A stretch of 64,000 nucleotides of DNA from Trichopria drosophilae (GCA_030407085.1 CM059585.1:99170501-99234500), one strand, 5' to 3'; counted from the first letter of the stretch, positions 48,823 to 60,386 are shown. Translations and numbers: made by a program. The notes: a model not told the origin generated them from the letters alone.

Positions 48823-51290
48823 TTAAATTATGTTATAATGAATAAAAAGAATTTACTTTATTAACTTCTAAAAAGTAACAATTTTACTATTTACCAAAAT
48901 ACAAAAAGGTAAAGAAATTTTTTTAACTTATTCTTACTATAAGATCAACATTTCTTAACAAAACCAATGTATTGGATTATTGTCGATAAGGTGAATCTTT
49001 CCCAATTCAGGAGATGCGAATGCCATTAGACATTTCCCAAATATTAGGGGATGACCAACCCGGAAGTTTATTTCACCAATGTCCCAAACAGCCAGAGAAG
49101 TCCTTTTGGCCAAGCTAAAGTCAGAATGCCCTGATTAAGTCAAATATACCACTTTTCTACAAAAAAATTGTGTTATAAGTCAGATAGACTTTCAAGACTG
49201 GGATACAGGTCGAAAATGACTTAAATGCAACTTGAAATATGCCTTTAAAGTCCTATTACTAGTCGTATGTCAGGTTCAAATTGCCAAATCTATAACCAAT
49301 TCGTCCGGGTGCTATTACTCCGATAATCTAACCTGCGTCATTTATAGAAATTTTCTAAAAATTTTCCTGCAAAATGGTTTTTTGAAAATACTGATTGATT
49401 TCGGAAATTTGGAAATGAACTAGAGGACGACAATTTGAAAAACGAAAAAATATCCCTCGTCACCGACATTTGTCTGTACACTCTGGGTCGAAGTAATAAC
49501 CTTAATAAGGACATTTTAATTACAGATCGAATATTATACTTTTAGATCGAAGGTTAGAATGATGTGTCCGGCATTAAGAGATATGATAATCTCAAAAATT
49601 CGCTTTTTAATAATTAATTAAATACTAATGTTTTGTTGTATGTACACATTTAAAGAAGCATAATTTTATATTACTTTCAGTACATGAAAGAAAAAAGTTA
49701 CTCCTAGGTTTCCATGCGAAAAATAGAATCGTCAATTTTTAACAATAAATCAATTTTGTCTTTAAGTTGCGCATTTTGACAGCGACTTTATTTTTAACAA
49801 TGTAGCATCAAATTTTGATGGGGAAATTCTTAATCGCACGTACATAAATTTAATGTTAGATTATGCGATATTTTACTTTACAAGGCGGACATCTTCTGTA
49901 CATTTGTTTAATTTATTATATTGGGTTTTAATTACAGCGTTCAAGTATCGCGGTACTATCACTACAACAAAAGATGGACAGATTTGGAGAGAATTATCGT
50001 GTTTTTTTCAAAAGTTTTGAGTCAAAAGAGCAACCTTGTTTTTCTTAAATTTGTATTGCATACAAAAAAGAATTCCATAATCCATATGCAAATTCTGCAC
50101 ACTTAGACGTTAAAGGGTTAGTAATATTTATTGTAAAACTTCAACTTTTTAAGTAACTGGCTGATAATAATCAGTGGATTATCAAATTTTGATGCAATGC
50201 GGATATTGGATCACACCATTCTGACTTATCTGGCATTAACTTTCATTAAGGTGTACACGCAAAACAAAATAAAAATGATTTGATGTTCTAAGAAACATGA
50301 CAAGAACTACTTAAATAGGTGATAATTTTTACGTTTATGATTATTACAACATGTACTATGAAGTATTGTGAATGAATTAATCAATGAATGAAATTTTATC
50401 TTTGCCGCCTGAAGGTTATTATTGAAGCATTAATCCATATTATAAAATTCGTCGAAGTGTCGGGTCTAGATCATATCGATTGAGTATGAATGAGGAGTGG
50501 GATAAGTACTGATAAGATGGTTCACGTGCTTCTAGTAAAATGGAACAAAAATATATGCACTTCTATCAATCAGATATTTTACACGCTGGATTGATATATT
50601 GATAATAAGTATTAAAAATATGAAATGTTATACATAAATTTATCCTATTGCACAAGATTACAAATTTTTAAATTATTTCCTTTATATACAAAATATTTAA
50701 GTAATACTTTTAACAGAAATTTTTAAGGTTTTGCAAATACTAAAAATAATTTGACAGTTTTTTATATAGTAAACCTTTAAAAAATTCATCTTTAGAATAG
50801 TAACAAAAAAAAATTTCATTAAATTTTCTCATGAATTCAAATCATATAAATTTATATTTAAACCACATGTGGGCAATGCCATGTTAAATTTTCCTATCAA
50901 AAAATTAAATCACTTGTTATATTTTTTTCAACTTCTAGAGGGAAAAATATTCGATACGTGTATTTTTATTTTGATATGAATGGTAAAATTTTCGAGTTAT
51001 CATTTTTCAAAAATTTTTAGTGGATAATCTGATGCACATTTATGACTTATTTTAAGTCAATACAAATACGATTAGACAAAAAATTTCAGGAGAAAGGAAA
51101 AAAATGAGTCTGAAAATCCCGATTTTTTACACATTTTTGCAAAAAAATACTAGAAATTACCATTTTTTTGCAAATTTTCTCATCATTATTTATATTTTTA
51201 TATGAAAGAATAAAAAAAATCTTTACATTCAATAAAGGACAATATCAATTTTAAAATAAGGAAATTAAACTTTCATTTAAATAACCGAAC
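48823..51290. other. AT-rich intergenic DNA
   Basis: No gene was recognised. A signal-peptide-like frame at 49232-49423 begins at TTG and was rejected. Confidence 0.45.
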
Positions 51291-51294
51291 AATT

Positions 51295-51377
51295 AATAAT
51301 TCTTTCTTTCTTTTCTGACTCTTGAAAATTCAACATTTCACTTACGAAAGAGTCAGAAAAAAAAAGAAAGAATTATT
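51295..51377. repeat. Near-perfect 29/30-bp hairpin
   Basis: AATAATTCTTTCTTTCTTTT plus CTGACTCTT (51295-51323) pairs with AAGAGTCAG plus the A-rich mirror ending 51377, with a single A indel. The loop is 24 nt. It sits 32 bp before the Penelope-like relic, where an inverted end of that element may lie. Confidence 0.7.
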
Positions 51378-51408
51378 TATTTTTATATGAACACACAAGC
51401 TTGGAGAT

Positions 51409-51807
51409 ATGACATTCTACAGTTGGATTCGATCTAATTTTAGAAAAGAAACGTCAAAGCTACTTAAGGAATGGAAAAGCATTAACAACAAGTTAGCGGC
51501 ATCAATTAAGTGAAGAATATTCTTACTCAGATGTAAATCAAATAATTTCCTTCCTAAACACATCCTTTTTAATAAATTCACCCATAATACCGGTTTTCAT
51601 TCACCTATACAAATTAATAAACATAAAAACCTAATCACAGATTACAAATTCAAACTTTTAAAACTAGAGATACAAGATATTATAGAAGAAATTACGATTT
51701 TAAAAGCACAAAAGTTACATATATGGAGAACAATAATTCAAAAACTACCAGCCCCTATTTACGAAAAATACTTTTTTAAAATTCAAGAACCAAACAATTA
51801 CTTCTGA
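51409..51807 (+). pseudogene. Coding relic resembling the N-terminal part of a Penelope-like element protein
   Basis: From ATG at 51409 the frame runs 133 codons to TGA (51805-51807) with one in-frame TGA (51511-51513). The product reads LLKEWKSINNKLAASIK, stop, RIFLLRCKSNNFLPKHI, then a Lys/Glu-rich helical stretch with LKLEIQDIIEEITILKAQK. The order 'helix - IFLLRC...N.LP..I - basic linker - (K)LLxLEI(Q/K)DI helix' is what I associate with the region before the reverse transcriptase in Penelope-like retroelements. No reverse transcriptase or GIY-YIG block follows, so the element is 3'-truncated. The family call rests on recollection of pattern, not on an alignment. That this was once coding DNA is much firmer. 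Confidence 0.45.
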
Positions 51808-53330
51808 CTTCTTCTGTCTTTACATTTTCATAATTTTCTTCTGAAGAGGGTTCGAACTTAAACTAAAACGTAAAAAAATGTTTCTTTTTGTTTTTATATA
51901 TATATATATATTATTTTGTTAATATTGTTGCATTTTGAATTATTTAGTATGTAATTCTATTGTTTCATTTAAATCTATACTGTACATTTCAGAGTTTGCT
52001 ATTCAGTGCAATAGTCTGGCATGGTTGGCCTCAATATAGTATACATGGGAAAAAAATAAGCGGAACCATTTTACCACGGTAAAACACGGTATTACAAAAA
52101 AATAATTCAACAAACTTTTTCGTTCTTAAACAGGATTCCGCCTTTGTTTCATTTACTATTTCTCGAGCTTTAAAATACAGCAAAGTACATAACTTCAAAT
52201 CTATCTCAAATATAACCGAAATTTTAAGTATTCCTCAGTAGTAACATGAAAATAATCTCTTAATAAAAAAGGACATAGCAAAAATAGTTATTGTATGGCT
52301 AATGTTATATCTATATTGTATAATATTCTAAATTGTGAAAGTAATATCAACGACAACTTTTTACATTGTTAGTTTTACTATTATTAGATGTTACAATCAT
52401 ATTTTTTCTGTGGTTCCATTAACCAGTTTTTTCTCTATCACCAATCTGCAAATGAAATGAATTTCATTTGATCTGAATTTTTTAATTAACAAAGTGTAAA
52501 ACACATTAAGCATTTGATATGATTCATCATCGACTTCTAATTTTAATTTAATTAATTATTTTACTTCGTCATGCATTAATTATTGTCACTTACGCGAAAA
52601 AAGAAAATTATTTTAATACTTCTAAGAATTCTTAAGATACTTTATTATAATGTCATATTTTACTTATAAATTGCGTAAGTATACTGTAAAACATTAAAAA
52701 TTAAATAAAGCTTATCTGTATTAAAGCCTTAACCCATATTACAAAATTCGTATAAATAATTGTCTGTATGGTTAATGCATTGTTCATTTTCTGTTCGTCT
52801 TCTAGACTGTAACTTCTACATGGCTATAGAATTTGTATAATTATTACTTGTTTGTCTGATCACTTTTAGAAGGGTTAGGTAGTTAACTTCAACTCAACCT
52901 ATTTGCTAGAATTTTTACACTGAAGAAATGTCATTCTTAACCTTGTAGAACTATCCAGATTCATAATATCCTTCGAAATATTACTCAAAATTACACCAGA
53001 CGCAGAATTTCGTGACAAAATTCAGATATACTCTCCACATCGATAGTAATTTAAAAAAAAATGTTGCAAAATGTAGGAAGTGGCTTTTTTAAGAAAAAAA
53101 ATGTAATATATTTTTTGTAACATTATTTTTTATTTAACAGTTGGACATGCCAACATTTTGAGTTTTTCCATTTCGTTAATTCTGCTGGACTCATCAAGGG
53201 ACCGAAGACATAAGTCATCGCTGTGTTTAATGGCACCTGTGTCTTTTTGTTGTCGTTTTGTGACATGTTTTTGTTCGCTGTGATCTTTTATATTGTCACC
53301 TTAAAATATACTATACAATAACATCTTTTT
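51808..53330. other. AT-rich intergenic DNA
   Basis: No gene was recognised. A short (AT)n run lies at 51896-51911. Confidence 0.45.
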
Positions 53331-53339
53331 CCTATTATC

Positions 53340-54298
53340 GTGCGCAAAGTTCATACTTTGCGCACGCATTTCCGCGCGCAAAGTGCCCCGTTACTGATAT
53401 AGCTTAAAATGCGTGCGGGAATGTAGAGTGTGTGGACACGTATACCGAGTCGCCGAGTCTACAGTACCGTTATCGTTCGTGATTGGTTAGTTTGAGACAC
53501 GATCCTTCTTGCGTGTGATTGGTTGTATTTTGAAACGAGCGCTATAGCCGCCGGCACGCGCCGGTTTTACATATCTTCCGTCGTGTAAACCTGTCAGAGC
53601 CCGTTTTTTTCTTCAACGCTGTGCAGTATACGTTTGACAAAAAAAAAACTGTTTGCTAAAAAGTAATTAATGTCAATTTGGAATTGTTTGTATGTATTAA
53701 AGATTATGCAATCAAACTTATCAAAATATCGCCTTTTCATTTTGTAATATTCATTTCATTTAATCTTAACGGTGTTTTGCTTTTTTTGTCGGGGGGCTCC
53801 GCCTTCTCTCCCCCTCCTTCCATCCCCATCGTCCTTGCACGTACTCTTGAAGATGTCGAACTTTGCGCAACTCAATAGGAAAAATAGTATACGATACTCG
53901 TGCGCTGCGTAGGTGTTCCCACTTTGCGCACTTGTATCGTAATGTACTATTTCGATACACGTAAAAGCCGTACGTAATAGTATTTTTCGATACTAGTGCA
54001 TAAAATACGATTTTACGCACCGTTTTATCATGCGATGAGATAGGCCGGTGCGTAAAATCGAATTCTTACGAACGCATGACGAACGATATTTTTCGATATA
54101 CTATGCGTAAAATTTCTGCGCCATTTTTTCTGGGTCAAATATGATGATACGCACGTGTGATGACCGCGGAGCACGAGTGCCCGGCGCAGCACTAAAAACG
54201 GTGCGTAAAATAAAATTTTACGCATAGTATATCGAAAACAATATTTCGGCACAAGTTTGTGTATGTAAAGTTCTTTACGCATGCGCACTTGTATCGAA
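53340..54298. repeat. CpG-rich block with several perfect inverted repeats
   Basis: GTGCGCAAAG / CTTTGCGCAC (53340-53365) forms a 10-bp stem. A 15-bp pair, CGATTTTACGCACCG / CGGTGCGTAAAATCG, lies at 54008-54022 and 54046-54060. A 26-bp perfect pair beginning TTTTCGATATACTATGCG lies at 54090-54115 and 54213-54238. Words such as TGCGTAAAA and TATCGAAA recur throughout. At 53.48-53.54 kb two GTGATTGGTT words (inverted CCAAT boxes) lie in a GC- and CpG-rich context that could be a promoter. No gene is seen. A complex fold-back element is the best guess. Confidence 0.6.
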
Positions 54299-54301
54299 AT
54301 A

Positions 54302-54584
54302 CAGTAGTCCTTCTCTTATTCTTATTTGTCCAGTCAGGCAAGATGGCGGCCTTCTTCCCTTATTCTAATTTTCCCCTCTCCCCCACTACTTAGATTTGTA
54401 GTATCACTTTGCCTCTTTTTCTTTTGTTGCGCATGCGCCGTTATTTGTATTTAGAAAATCTACACGTCAACACACGTAAGTGGGGAGAACGCGTGAGGGG
54501 AAATATTAGAATAGGAGAAGAGAAAAAATTAGAATAAGGGAAGACAATAGAATAAGGGAAATTAGAATAAGGGAAGGAGTACTG
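54302..54584. mobile_element. pogo-type MITE with TA target duplication
   Basis: The left end is CAGTAGTCCTTCTCTTATTC and the right end, read on the other strand, is CAGTACTCCTTCCCTTATTC. The 21-bp termini match at 19 positions. TA flanks both sides (54300-54301, 54585-54586). The right part repeats AGAATAAGGGAA several times. The element has no transposase and shares CAGTA ends and TA duplication with the MITE at 19.56 kb, but its interior differs, so it is a separate subfamily. Confidence 0.8.
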
Positions 54585-54794
54585 TAGTATTATCATGACA
54601 CGTGGTTTTATTTTCATTAAATGCATCTATTTTACTATTCACGAATATTATTAGGAATTTAAATCCTAAACATTGTTTAGGTCACATCTTGTTTACTACA
54701 GAAATAGTTAATTTAACTATTTTTTGTTGTCCCGCATTTTACTTTTCCAACATGGTTCTGTTAGTTTCTCTATATGTCTCACATTCAGCACATA

Positions 54795-55448
54795 CCTCTT
54801 AAAGTGGTTCATCAGAGCTCAGTCCTAAGATATCTCCAAAAAGACCTCCTGAATAGGTCTGAATTATGATAATCTATAAAACGAGCTCTTAAAGATGTCT
54901 TACTTAGGACTTCTTATAATCGTAAACTCGAAGAGGTCTTATGTTTGAACTCTTAAATCTATGTGTTTCTTACAGATACACTATAGGTGGCTATTGAATT
55001 CAAAAATGAGATCGCGTCATATTTACTTCATATGCAGACCTTTAGGTTATAAACTACAATGACAAAATAAGTGTTTTTACGATATTTAGCAAGTGTTATC
55101 ATAATTTTGTACTATTATTGTATGATCCCATTCTATTGAATGTAATCACTATACAATATATAAGTATACAAATGGTAAAAAAGAACGCAGGTAAAAATTA
55201 TATAAATTAATAATTAAGGTACAAAAATAGAATTTGTAATTTTCAGAAATTTCATTTTCATTTATACTATTTTTTTATATGTCAAAATTCGTAAGTGAGA
55301 CTTCTTTTCTGAGACCTCATATTTGAGAGATCTTGTAGAGCTCGTAAACTTGACGCATAAGACTTCTCAAAGATCACTTTAAGAACTCTTTCTGATAAAT
55401 ACTTAAGACATCGTACAATTTTTAAGACTTCTTAAAGAGCTCTTCAAG
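54795..55448. repeat. Fold-back repeat rich in GACTTCTTAA / AGAGCTCTT words
   Basis: The left part (about 54815-54960) and right part (about 55290-55445) carry mirrored words such as AAACGAGCTCTTAAAG / TAAAGAGCTCTT and GACTTCTTA / TAAGAAGTC. The AT-rich middle is unpaired. Arms are diverged and the borders are approximate. Confidence 0.5.
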
Positions 55449-55646
55449 ATGACTTTTGGCTGTTTGAGGGGACAAAATAATAAAATCTTACTCGACCAAC
55501 AACTTGAACCTAGGTATTACTGGACGATTACATCTTATCAGCCCCATGATAAGAATCAAGTGGATTTGATCCTTGAATTACTGACCGCTGAGTCAAAACC
55601 GCAAGGATTTGAAAAACTTTTTATAGATCTTTTACAAATATCATGA
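55449..55646 (+). other. 65-codon ATG-started open frame, unassigned
   Basis: MTFGCLRGQNNKILLDQQLE begins right at the edge of the fold-back repeat; TGA ends it. It is soluble and mixed in composition, with no domain recognised and no clear splice sites or promoter. It may be a fragment of a mobile-element protein or chance. Confidence 0.2.
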
Positions 55647-55649
55647 AAA

Positions 55650-56795
55650 TTGATAAAAATTCAATTTTTGTTGAAAAAGTAATTATTACACATAAATATT
55701 TGCATTCTTACACTGAAATTTTTTATTGAGGTTTTTTTGGAGTCACTGAATCCCTCCTTAGAATATAAACTGTTACCAATAAAAAAATACGTCTCTATCT
55801 CTTATTTTTTCATAATTTTATCAGTTCATCATAGTTTAATAGCATTCTGTAGCATTACTTTTAAAATTGTGGTTATATTCGATCATTTTGTAAGTAGGAC
55901 ATATTTATACTCAGTTTAAATAAACCCTATTTAGTTTAAAGTAACTCATTTCTACCCACAATTTTAAGAGACAATTTAAGCACAAAATACATTTTTACTT
56001 CGCTAGTGATGATTATTCGTAGGTTTTGTGATTATTTAACTAGAGTTTAGTGAGTTACAGTGTTTTAGAAATAATTTTAGGTTTTGTTGTCTGTGTTTTG
56101 TATTTTTTTATTTTCAAATATTTGAAATGTAATTTTTTACTGGTTGTGTGTCCTGTCCCAAAAGAAAATGATAAAAATTCTTATATATGGGAAATAAGTT
56201 CTTCTATTTTCAAAAATTTTGTTACTACGTTAACATAGTAAAATAAAAGTATCAGAATTTTCCGAAAATTTATAACCGTGTACCCTAAAAGACGATGGAG
56301 GATCATTTCTGAATTGAGGATCGTTTGATGGGGAAGATTTAGAGATTTCGTAAAAACGAAAGTGATTATGGATACATTTACCATAACGTTCTGCGAAGTC
56401 GTGTTTAATTCGAACAAAATTCTTGCAGCCTAATTTGATGTTTTAGTAAGCCAATGGTTCCTAGCAGACTTCGAAACTGTGACGAAGTTACATTTTATAC
56501 AAAGAAAAACAAACAGTAATTAAATATTATTTACCGCAAGCCAAATAAGTTAGAACATATATTTTATGCTAAATTATGTTTATTATAATTTCGATACCTA
56601 GTAAGTGTGCTACGGTAAATAAATGCAAAATGAAATTGACAAAGGACTGAAGCATTATCAAGTTCCAACAAGAATTACAGTGCTGTATGCTCTAATGTTT
56701 AATTAGTACTTTTTGCACCAAGGACGTGAAATGGTCGATTGCCCGTGTTGCAAACAATATTTTTCGATTTATGGGGAGTAAAATGACCGTTCATT
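55650..56795. other. AT-rich intergenic DNA upstream of LINE A
   Basis: No gene was recognised. Confidence 0.45.
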
Positions 56796-56981
56796 CTGTT
56801 ACACAAATTAAAGCAGTACACTCCCGACTCTCGACGCGAGTAGACGTGTTTGTTTGTTCGTCCGGCAGTGTTTCCACGAATTTCAATAAAGTGCAAATTG
56901 TAAACATACCATATAAAGTAAATAAGTGATTGTGTTCAGTGAATTGTTCTAACGAATATTTCAGATATTCAAATTGCGACA

Positions 56982-58316
56982 ATGTCGCTGACTCCCAGAA
57001 ATGGGAGTAACCCTGATATGATCTTACCGCCAAATGTATCGCCTACCAGTGTCATTAATCAAAGCCGAAGCTATGCAAAAACCGTGAAACAAATGATTGC
57101 ACCTAAAAAGAACCAGGCTATAATAATAAATTCAATCGAAGGTATTGCATTCGAAGAATACATATATGCGTTGGGGGACCAAATTGATCCAAAACTTATC
57201 ACACATGCTTCAAGAATCTCGAACCGAAGAATATGTATATATCTTGTAAATAAGGAGACAGTTGACACATTAATTAACACAATAAAAACAATCACAGTAC
57301 AAGGACACGTAATTTCCATGAATAGGTTCGAAAACCAAAACAAAAGGATCATAATATCTAACGTACACGCATTAATACCAGACGATGTTATTCTGTCAGA
57401 ACTAATTAAAATCGGAATCAAACCAATGTCAGAAATCAGCAGCCTCAAAGGGGGATTAAAAAGAAACGAGAAATTCGCACACATACTCAGTTTCCGAAGA
57501 CAGGTATATGTTAAAATGGAGGACGTTAACTCCATCCCTCCTTCACTTCAAATAATTTACGAAGGTAGCTCGTACTGGATATTTTTATCCAGTGACGCAT
57601 TATCTTGCTTGCTCTGCAAAGAGCAAGGGCACCTTGTGAGAGACTGCCCTAGAAATATCAAGGACCTACAGGACAATCATGACAACAATATTCAAAAAAC
57701 GAGCATTGGAAGTAACCTATCAAGTAATTTGTTAACTGAGAACACGACACTAACTCAAGACCAACAAGATCACTTAATGACTGATTTTCCGACATGCGCT
57801 TTAACGAAGAGAACAAGAGATAGTTCCACAGCATCTGAACCAAGAAAATTTCCTAGATTTATCCCAAGCGCAGATTCAAATTCCGCACCACCATCCGAAA
57901 CTGAACAAGAAGATGCTAGTGAGTCAGAAAGCTCTGAGGTCCATGGTATGGAATCAGATGAAAATCCAACAATAACATTGGATGACCACCTTCAAGAATT
58001 TAAAAAACTAATCGAAGCATCACCTTCAAAGTACCCATTAAATTATCTACAATTTAAAAGCCTTCTTCATAATGCCAAGGGCAACCCAAACATAATCGAA
58101 CTCGCACTTACATATAACTGTGATCTAACACTCCTAAAAAAAATGATCGAAGAAGCAAAGATTACTTTAAGTGACAGAGCAACGAAATCTAGGTGCACGA
58201 GACTCTGTACAAAAATAATTAAACACCTCTACGCACAACAAGCTAAGACTAATAAAAAGTCCCGAACAGCCACTAAAAAGTATTCGATTAAATTATCTGA
58301 AAGTTTTAAAATTTAA
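56982..58316 (+). CDS. LINE A ORF1: Gag-like nucleic-acid-binding protein, 444 residues, intact
   Basis: An RNA-binding protein that would coat the element transcript and help form the retrotransposition particle. The ATG at 56982 opens one frame to TAA at 58314-58316 with no damage. Residues 1-40 are polar. Residues 45-200 form an alpha/beta region with motifs usual for these proteins (QAIIINSI, RISNRRICIYLVN, KRIIISNV, HILSFRRQVYV). A CX2CX4HX4C zinc knuckle (C209, C212, H217, C222) follows. The C-terminal third is acidic then basic, ending in a Lys/Arg-rich tail (KKSRTATKKYS). The ORF2 start lies 19 nt downstream. Intact ORF1 next to a ruined ORF2 is common in young LINE copies. Confidence 0.85.
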   Translation: MSLTPRNGSNPDMILPPNVSPTSVINQSRSYAKTVKQMIAPKKNQAIIINSIEGIAFEEYIYALGDQIDPKLITHASRISNRRICIYLVNKETVDTLINTIKTITVQGHVISMNRFENQNKRIIISNVHALIPDDVILSELIKIGIKPMSEISSLKGGLKRNEKFAHILSFRRQVYVKMEDVNSIPPSLQIIYEGSSYWIFLSSDALSCLLCKEQGHLVRDCPRNIKDLQDNHDNNIQKTSIGSNLSSNLLTENTTLTQDQQDHLMTDFPTCALTKRTRDSSTASEPRKFPRFIPSADSNSAPPSETEQEDASESESSEVHGMESDENPTITLDDHLQEFKKLIEASPSKYPLNYLQFKSLLHNAKGNPNIIELALTYNCDLTLLKKMIEEAKITLSDRATKSRCTRLCTKIIKHLYAQQAKTNKKSRTATKKYSIKLSESFKI

Positions 58317-58335
58317 AGTTTCATTATTAAAACTC

Positions 58336-60380
58336 ATGGACCTGAAAATTCTCCAGTGGAACTTGAACGGATTTTACTCTAGAAAAGAAAGATTAGAAAT
58401 GCTTATCAATGAAACCCAACCAGCTGTAATTTGTCTTCAGGAAACCAACTTCAAAAATACACACGCAGGACATTTGTAAAACTATATTGTGCATCACAAA
58501 AATAGATTAAACGTAACACACGCTAGCGGTGGTGTAGCCACATATATCAATATTAATTTTTCTTACAATATTATCCCACTTATAACAAACTTGGAAGCTG
58601 CTGCTGTCCGAGTAACGCTGGCTAATGAGGTAACAATTTGCAATATTTACCTTCCCAATTCTTACGACTTCAATTTACAAGAGCTTATAGACCTAACTAA
58701 CCAATTACCAAAACCATTCCTATCCCACTTCAATAGCCACAATACTTTATGGAGTTCGTACAAAACAGACGTTAGAGGAACACTTGAGTGTAGGTTATTT
58801 AAGGTGTCTTGCCTCCCTCGCGGGTTTAAGGCACCCCCCCCCCCCATGGGGGAATGGGGCCAAATTTTAGTGATGCGCCAGCACCGCTGGTTGTGCACAC
58901 TTAAAAAAGATATACAACAAGTCAGCTACCACATTTATTAGCAACAAGCTGCCTGCCTTGATGCTTCTGTTGGTTCAGAGAACCTTTCTAACGTTGCCAC
59001 GGCCCGCTAGAGGCCAACCCTTTCTGCGGTTACTGCCTGCACGGACACGGCACGCCGTAGCGCTCCCCCGTGTGGAACCCGCCGGCAGGGGCTTGACACC
59101 GCACCCTAGCTCCCCAGTACGGTGGGTCTCTCGAGTCGTTTCACGATCAGGCATTCGTCGGCACAGACCAGCCGAACGATCGGGTCCGTGAGGTCGTCAA
59201 TTCTCAAAACTTGCTAAGAGAAGCGGATCTTTCAAAAGCATTGCTCCTCTTCGAGCTCGGGCACTTCGACCCCTCACTCTTCCACAATTAAATTGTGGAC
59301 GGAGATAACCCGCTCCGCTCTCTTCCACAAGTCCCCTGCGGGGACGTTAGAGGAACAATGGTAGAATCGCTAATAGATCTACAAAATCTAGCCATTCTTA
59401 ATCCTGACCAACCGACCCATATAAACTTTGCAAATGGATCACCCAGTAGTATCGATCTCTTTTTGAGCTCTATTAATATTGCGGATAATTGGGATGTTGA
59501 AATACTGTCTGATCCATGTGACAGCGACCACTTCCCCATACTTGCAACGCAACCTAACCACCAAGTAACTTCGACAGATACCCATACCCAACCAAGATGG
59601 AAATTAAAAACCGCTAACTGGGACAAATTTCGACAAACAATTGACAACAATATATCACTATTGCCAAACATAACTTCATCCTGCAATATTGAAGTTGACT
59701 CACTATTAGAAAAATTTACTAAATTACTTATAGAAGCCGCAAACACATCAATCCGTCGAATCAAACCTTTACACAAACATCCTATAAAACAAACGCCATG
59801 GTGGAATACCGACTGTGCTAATGATATAAAAAATTCAAAGCATGCTTTCCAAATTTTCAAAAAATACCCAACAGTTGAAAACAAAATTAACTACCAGAAA
59901 CTGAGATCCTTGGCACGCAGAACAATAAAATCCAGCAAAAAAAAAAGTCATGGGAAAATTTCGTCAATTTCTTGAATACACAAGCAACTTTGACTACAAT
60001 ATGGAATAAAATTAACCAAATTCGCGGGAAGAAAAAGATTACTAGAATCTTAAACCTCACAACAGACCAAAATGAAACCATTACCGCACCACAGGAAATA
60101 GCTAATGCACTTGCTAAAACGTTCGCAAAAAACTCGAATGACTCAAACTTTTAAGAGGCGTTCTTGGCGTACAAAAACAATACACCAGAAGTATCCAAAA
60201 TGTCAATATTTCGAAAAACAGATAAACCATTCAACATTCCATTTAACAGAGACGAAATGATGTATGTTTTACAAAACTGCACAAATTCAAGCCCTGGACC
60301 CGATAATATTCCCAACTCATTCGTAAAAAACCTTCCGGAGTCTGCTCTAAACTATTTGTTATCTCTGTATAATCTTATCT
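58336..60380 (+). pseudogene. LINE A ORF2: endonuclease and partial reverse transcriptase, disrupted
   Basis: It starts ATG at 58336 with LKILQWNLNGFYSRKE and VICLQETNF, the first two motifs of AP-type endonucleases. Damage, in order: TAA at 58477-58479; the expected GDFNSH motif reads SHFNSHNTLW, losing the catalytic Asp; a 560-bp insertion at 58783-59342; a frameshift at the A10 tract 59937-59946; TAA at 60152-60154. After the insertion it resumes with GSPSSIDLFLSS and CDSDHFPIL (last endonuclease motif). The reverse transcriptase begins with NSSPGPDNIPNSFVKNL near 60280-60335 and is cut at about 60380 by LINE B. The enzyme would nick target DNA and prime reverse transcription there. This copy cannot. 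Confidence 0.85.
58783..59342. mobile_element. 560-bp GC-rich insertion with a 15-bp target duplication
   Basis: GACGTTAGAGGAACA occurs at 58768-58782 and again at 59343-59357, and removing one copy plus the 560 bp between rejoins LINE A ORF2 in frame. The inserted DNA is much more GC-rich than LINE A, has a C10 run near 58834-58843, and has no poly(A) tail, no terminal inverted repeats and no long conserved frame. A 15-bp duplication fits target-primed retrotransposition, so a SINE or a truncated/rearranged piece of a GC-rich LINE is most likely. On the - strand, AATAAA lies near 58935. Confidence 0.8.
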
Positions 60381-60386
60381 CTCTCC

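Larger units (their letters stand above)
56800..60380 (+). mobile_element. LINE A: I/Jockey-type non-LTR retrotransposon, interrupted and dead
   Basis: The order is a 5' leader (about 56.80-56.98 kb, left edge not fixed), ORF1 with a CCHC knuckle, a 19-nt gap, then ORF2 with an AP-type endonuclease and the start of a reverse transcriptase. Two later insertions break it: a 560-bp GC-rich sequence inside the endonuclease and LINE B inside the reverse transcriptase. The 3' half, if it survives, lies beyond the window on the far side of LINE B. Base composition is AT-rich like the host DNA. Confidence 0.85.

Noticed and set aside
49232..49423. Frame starting with a signal-peptide-like stretch
   Set aside because: It begins at TTG, has no nearby in-frame ATG, no splice sites and no domain.
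57071..57535. 154-codon - strand frame inside LINE A ORF1
   Set aside because: Opposite-strand shadow of an intact Gag-like frame.
58958..59191. Arg/Pro-rich frame inside the 560-bp insertion
   Set aside because: GC-rich DNA gives long chance frames; no motif.
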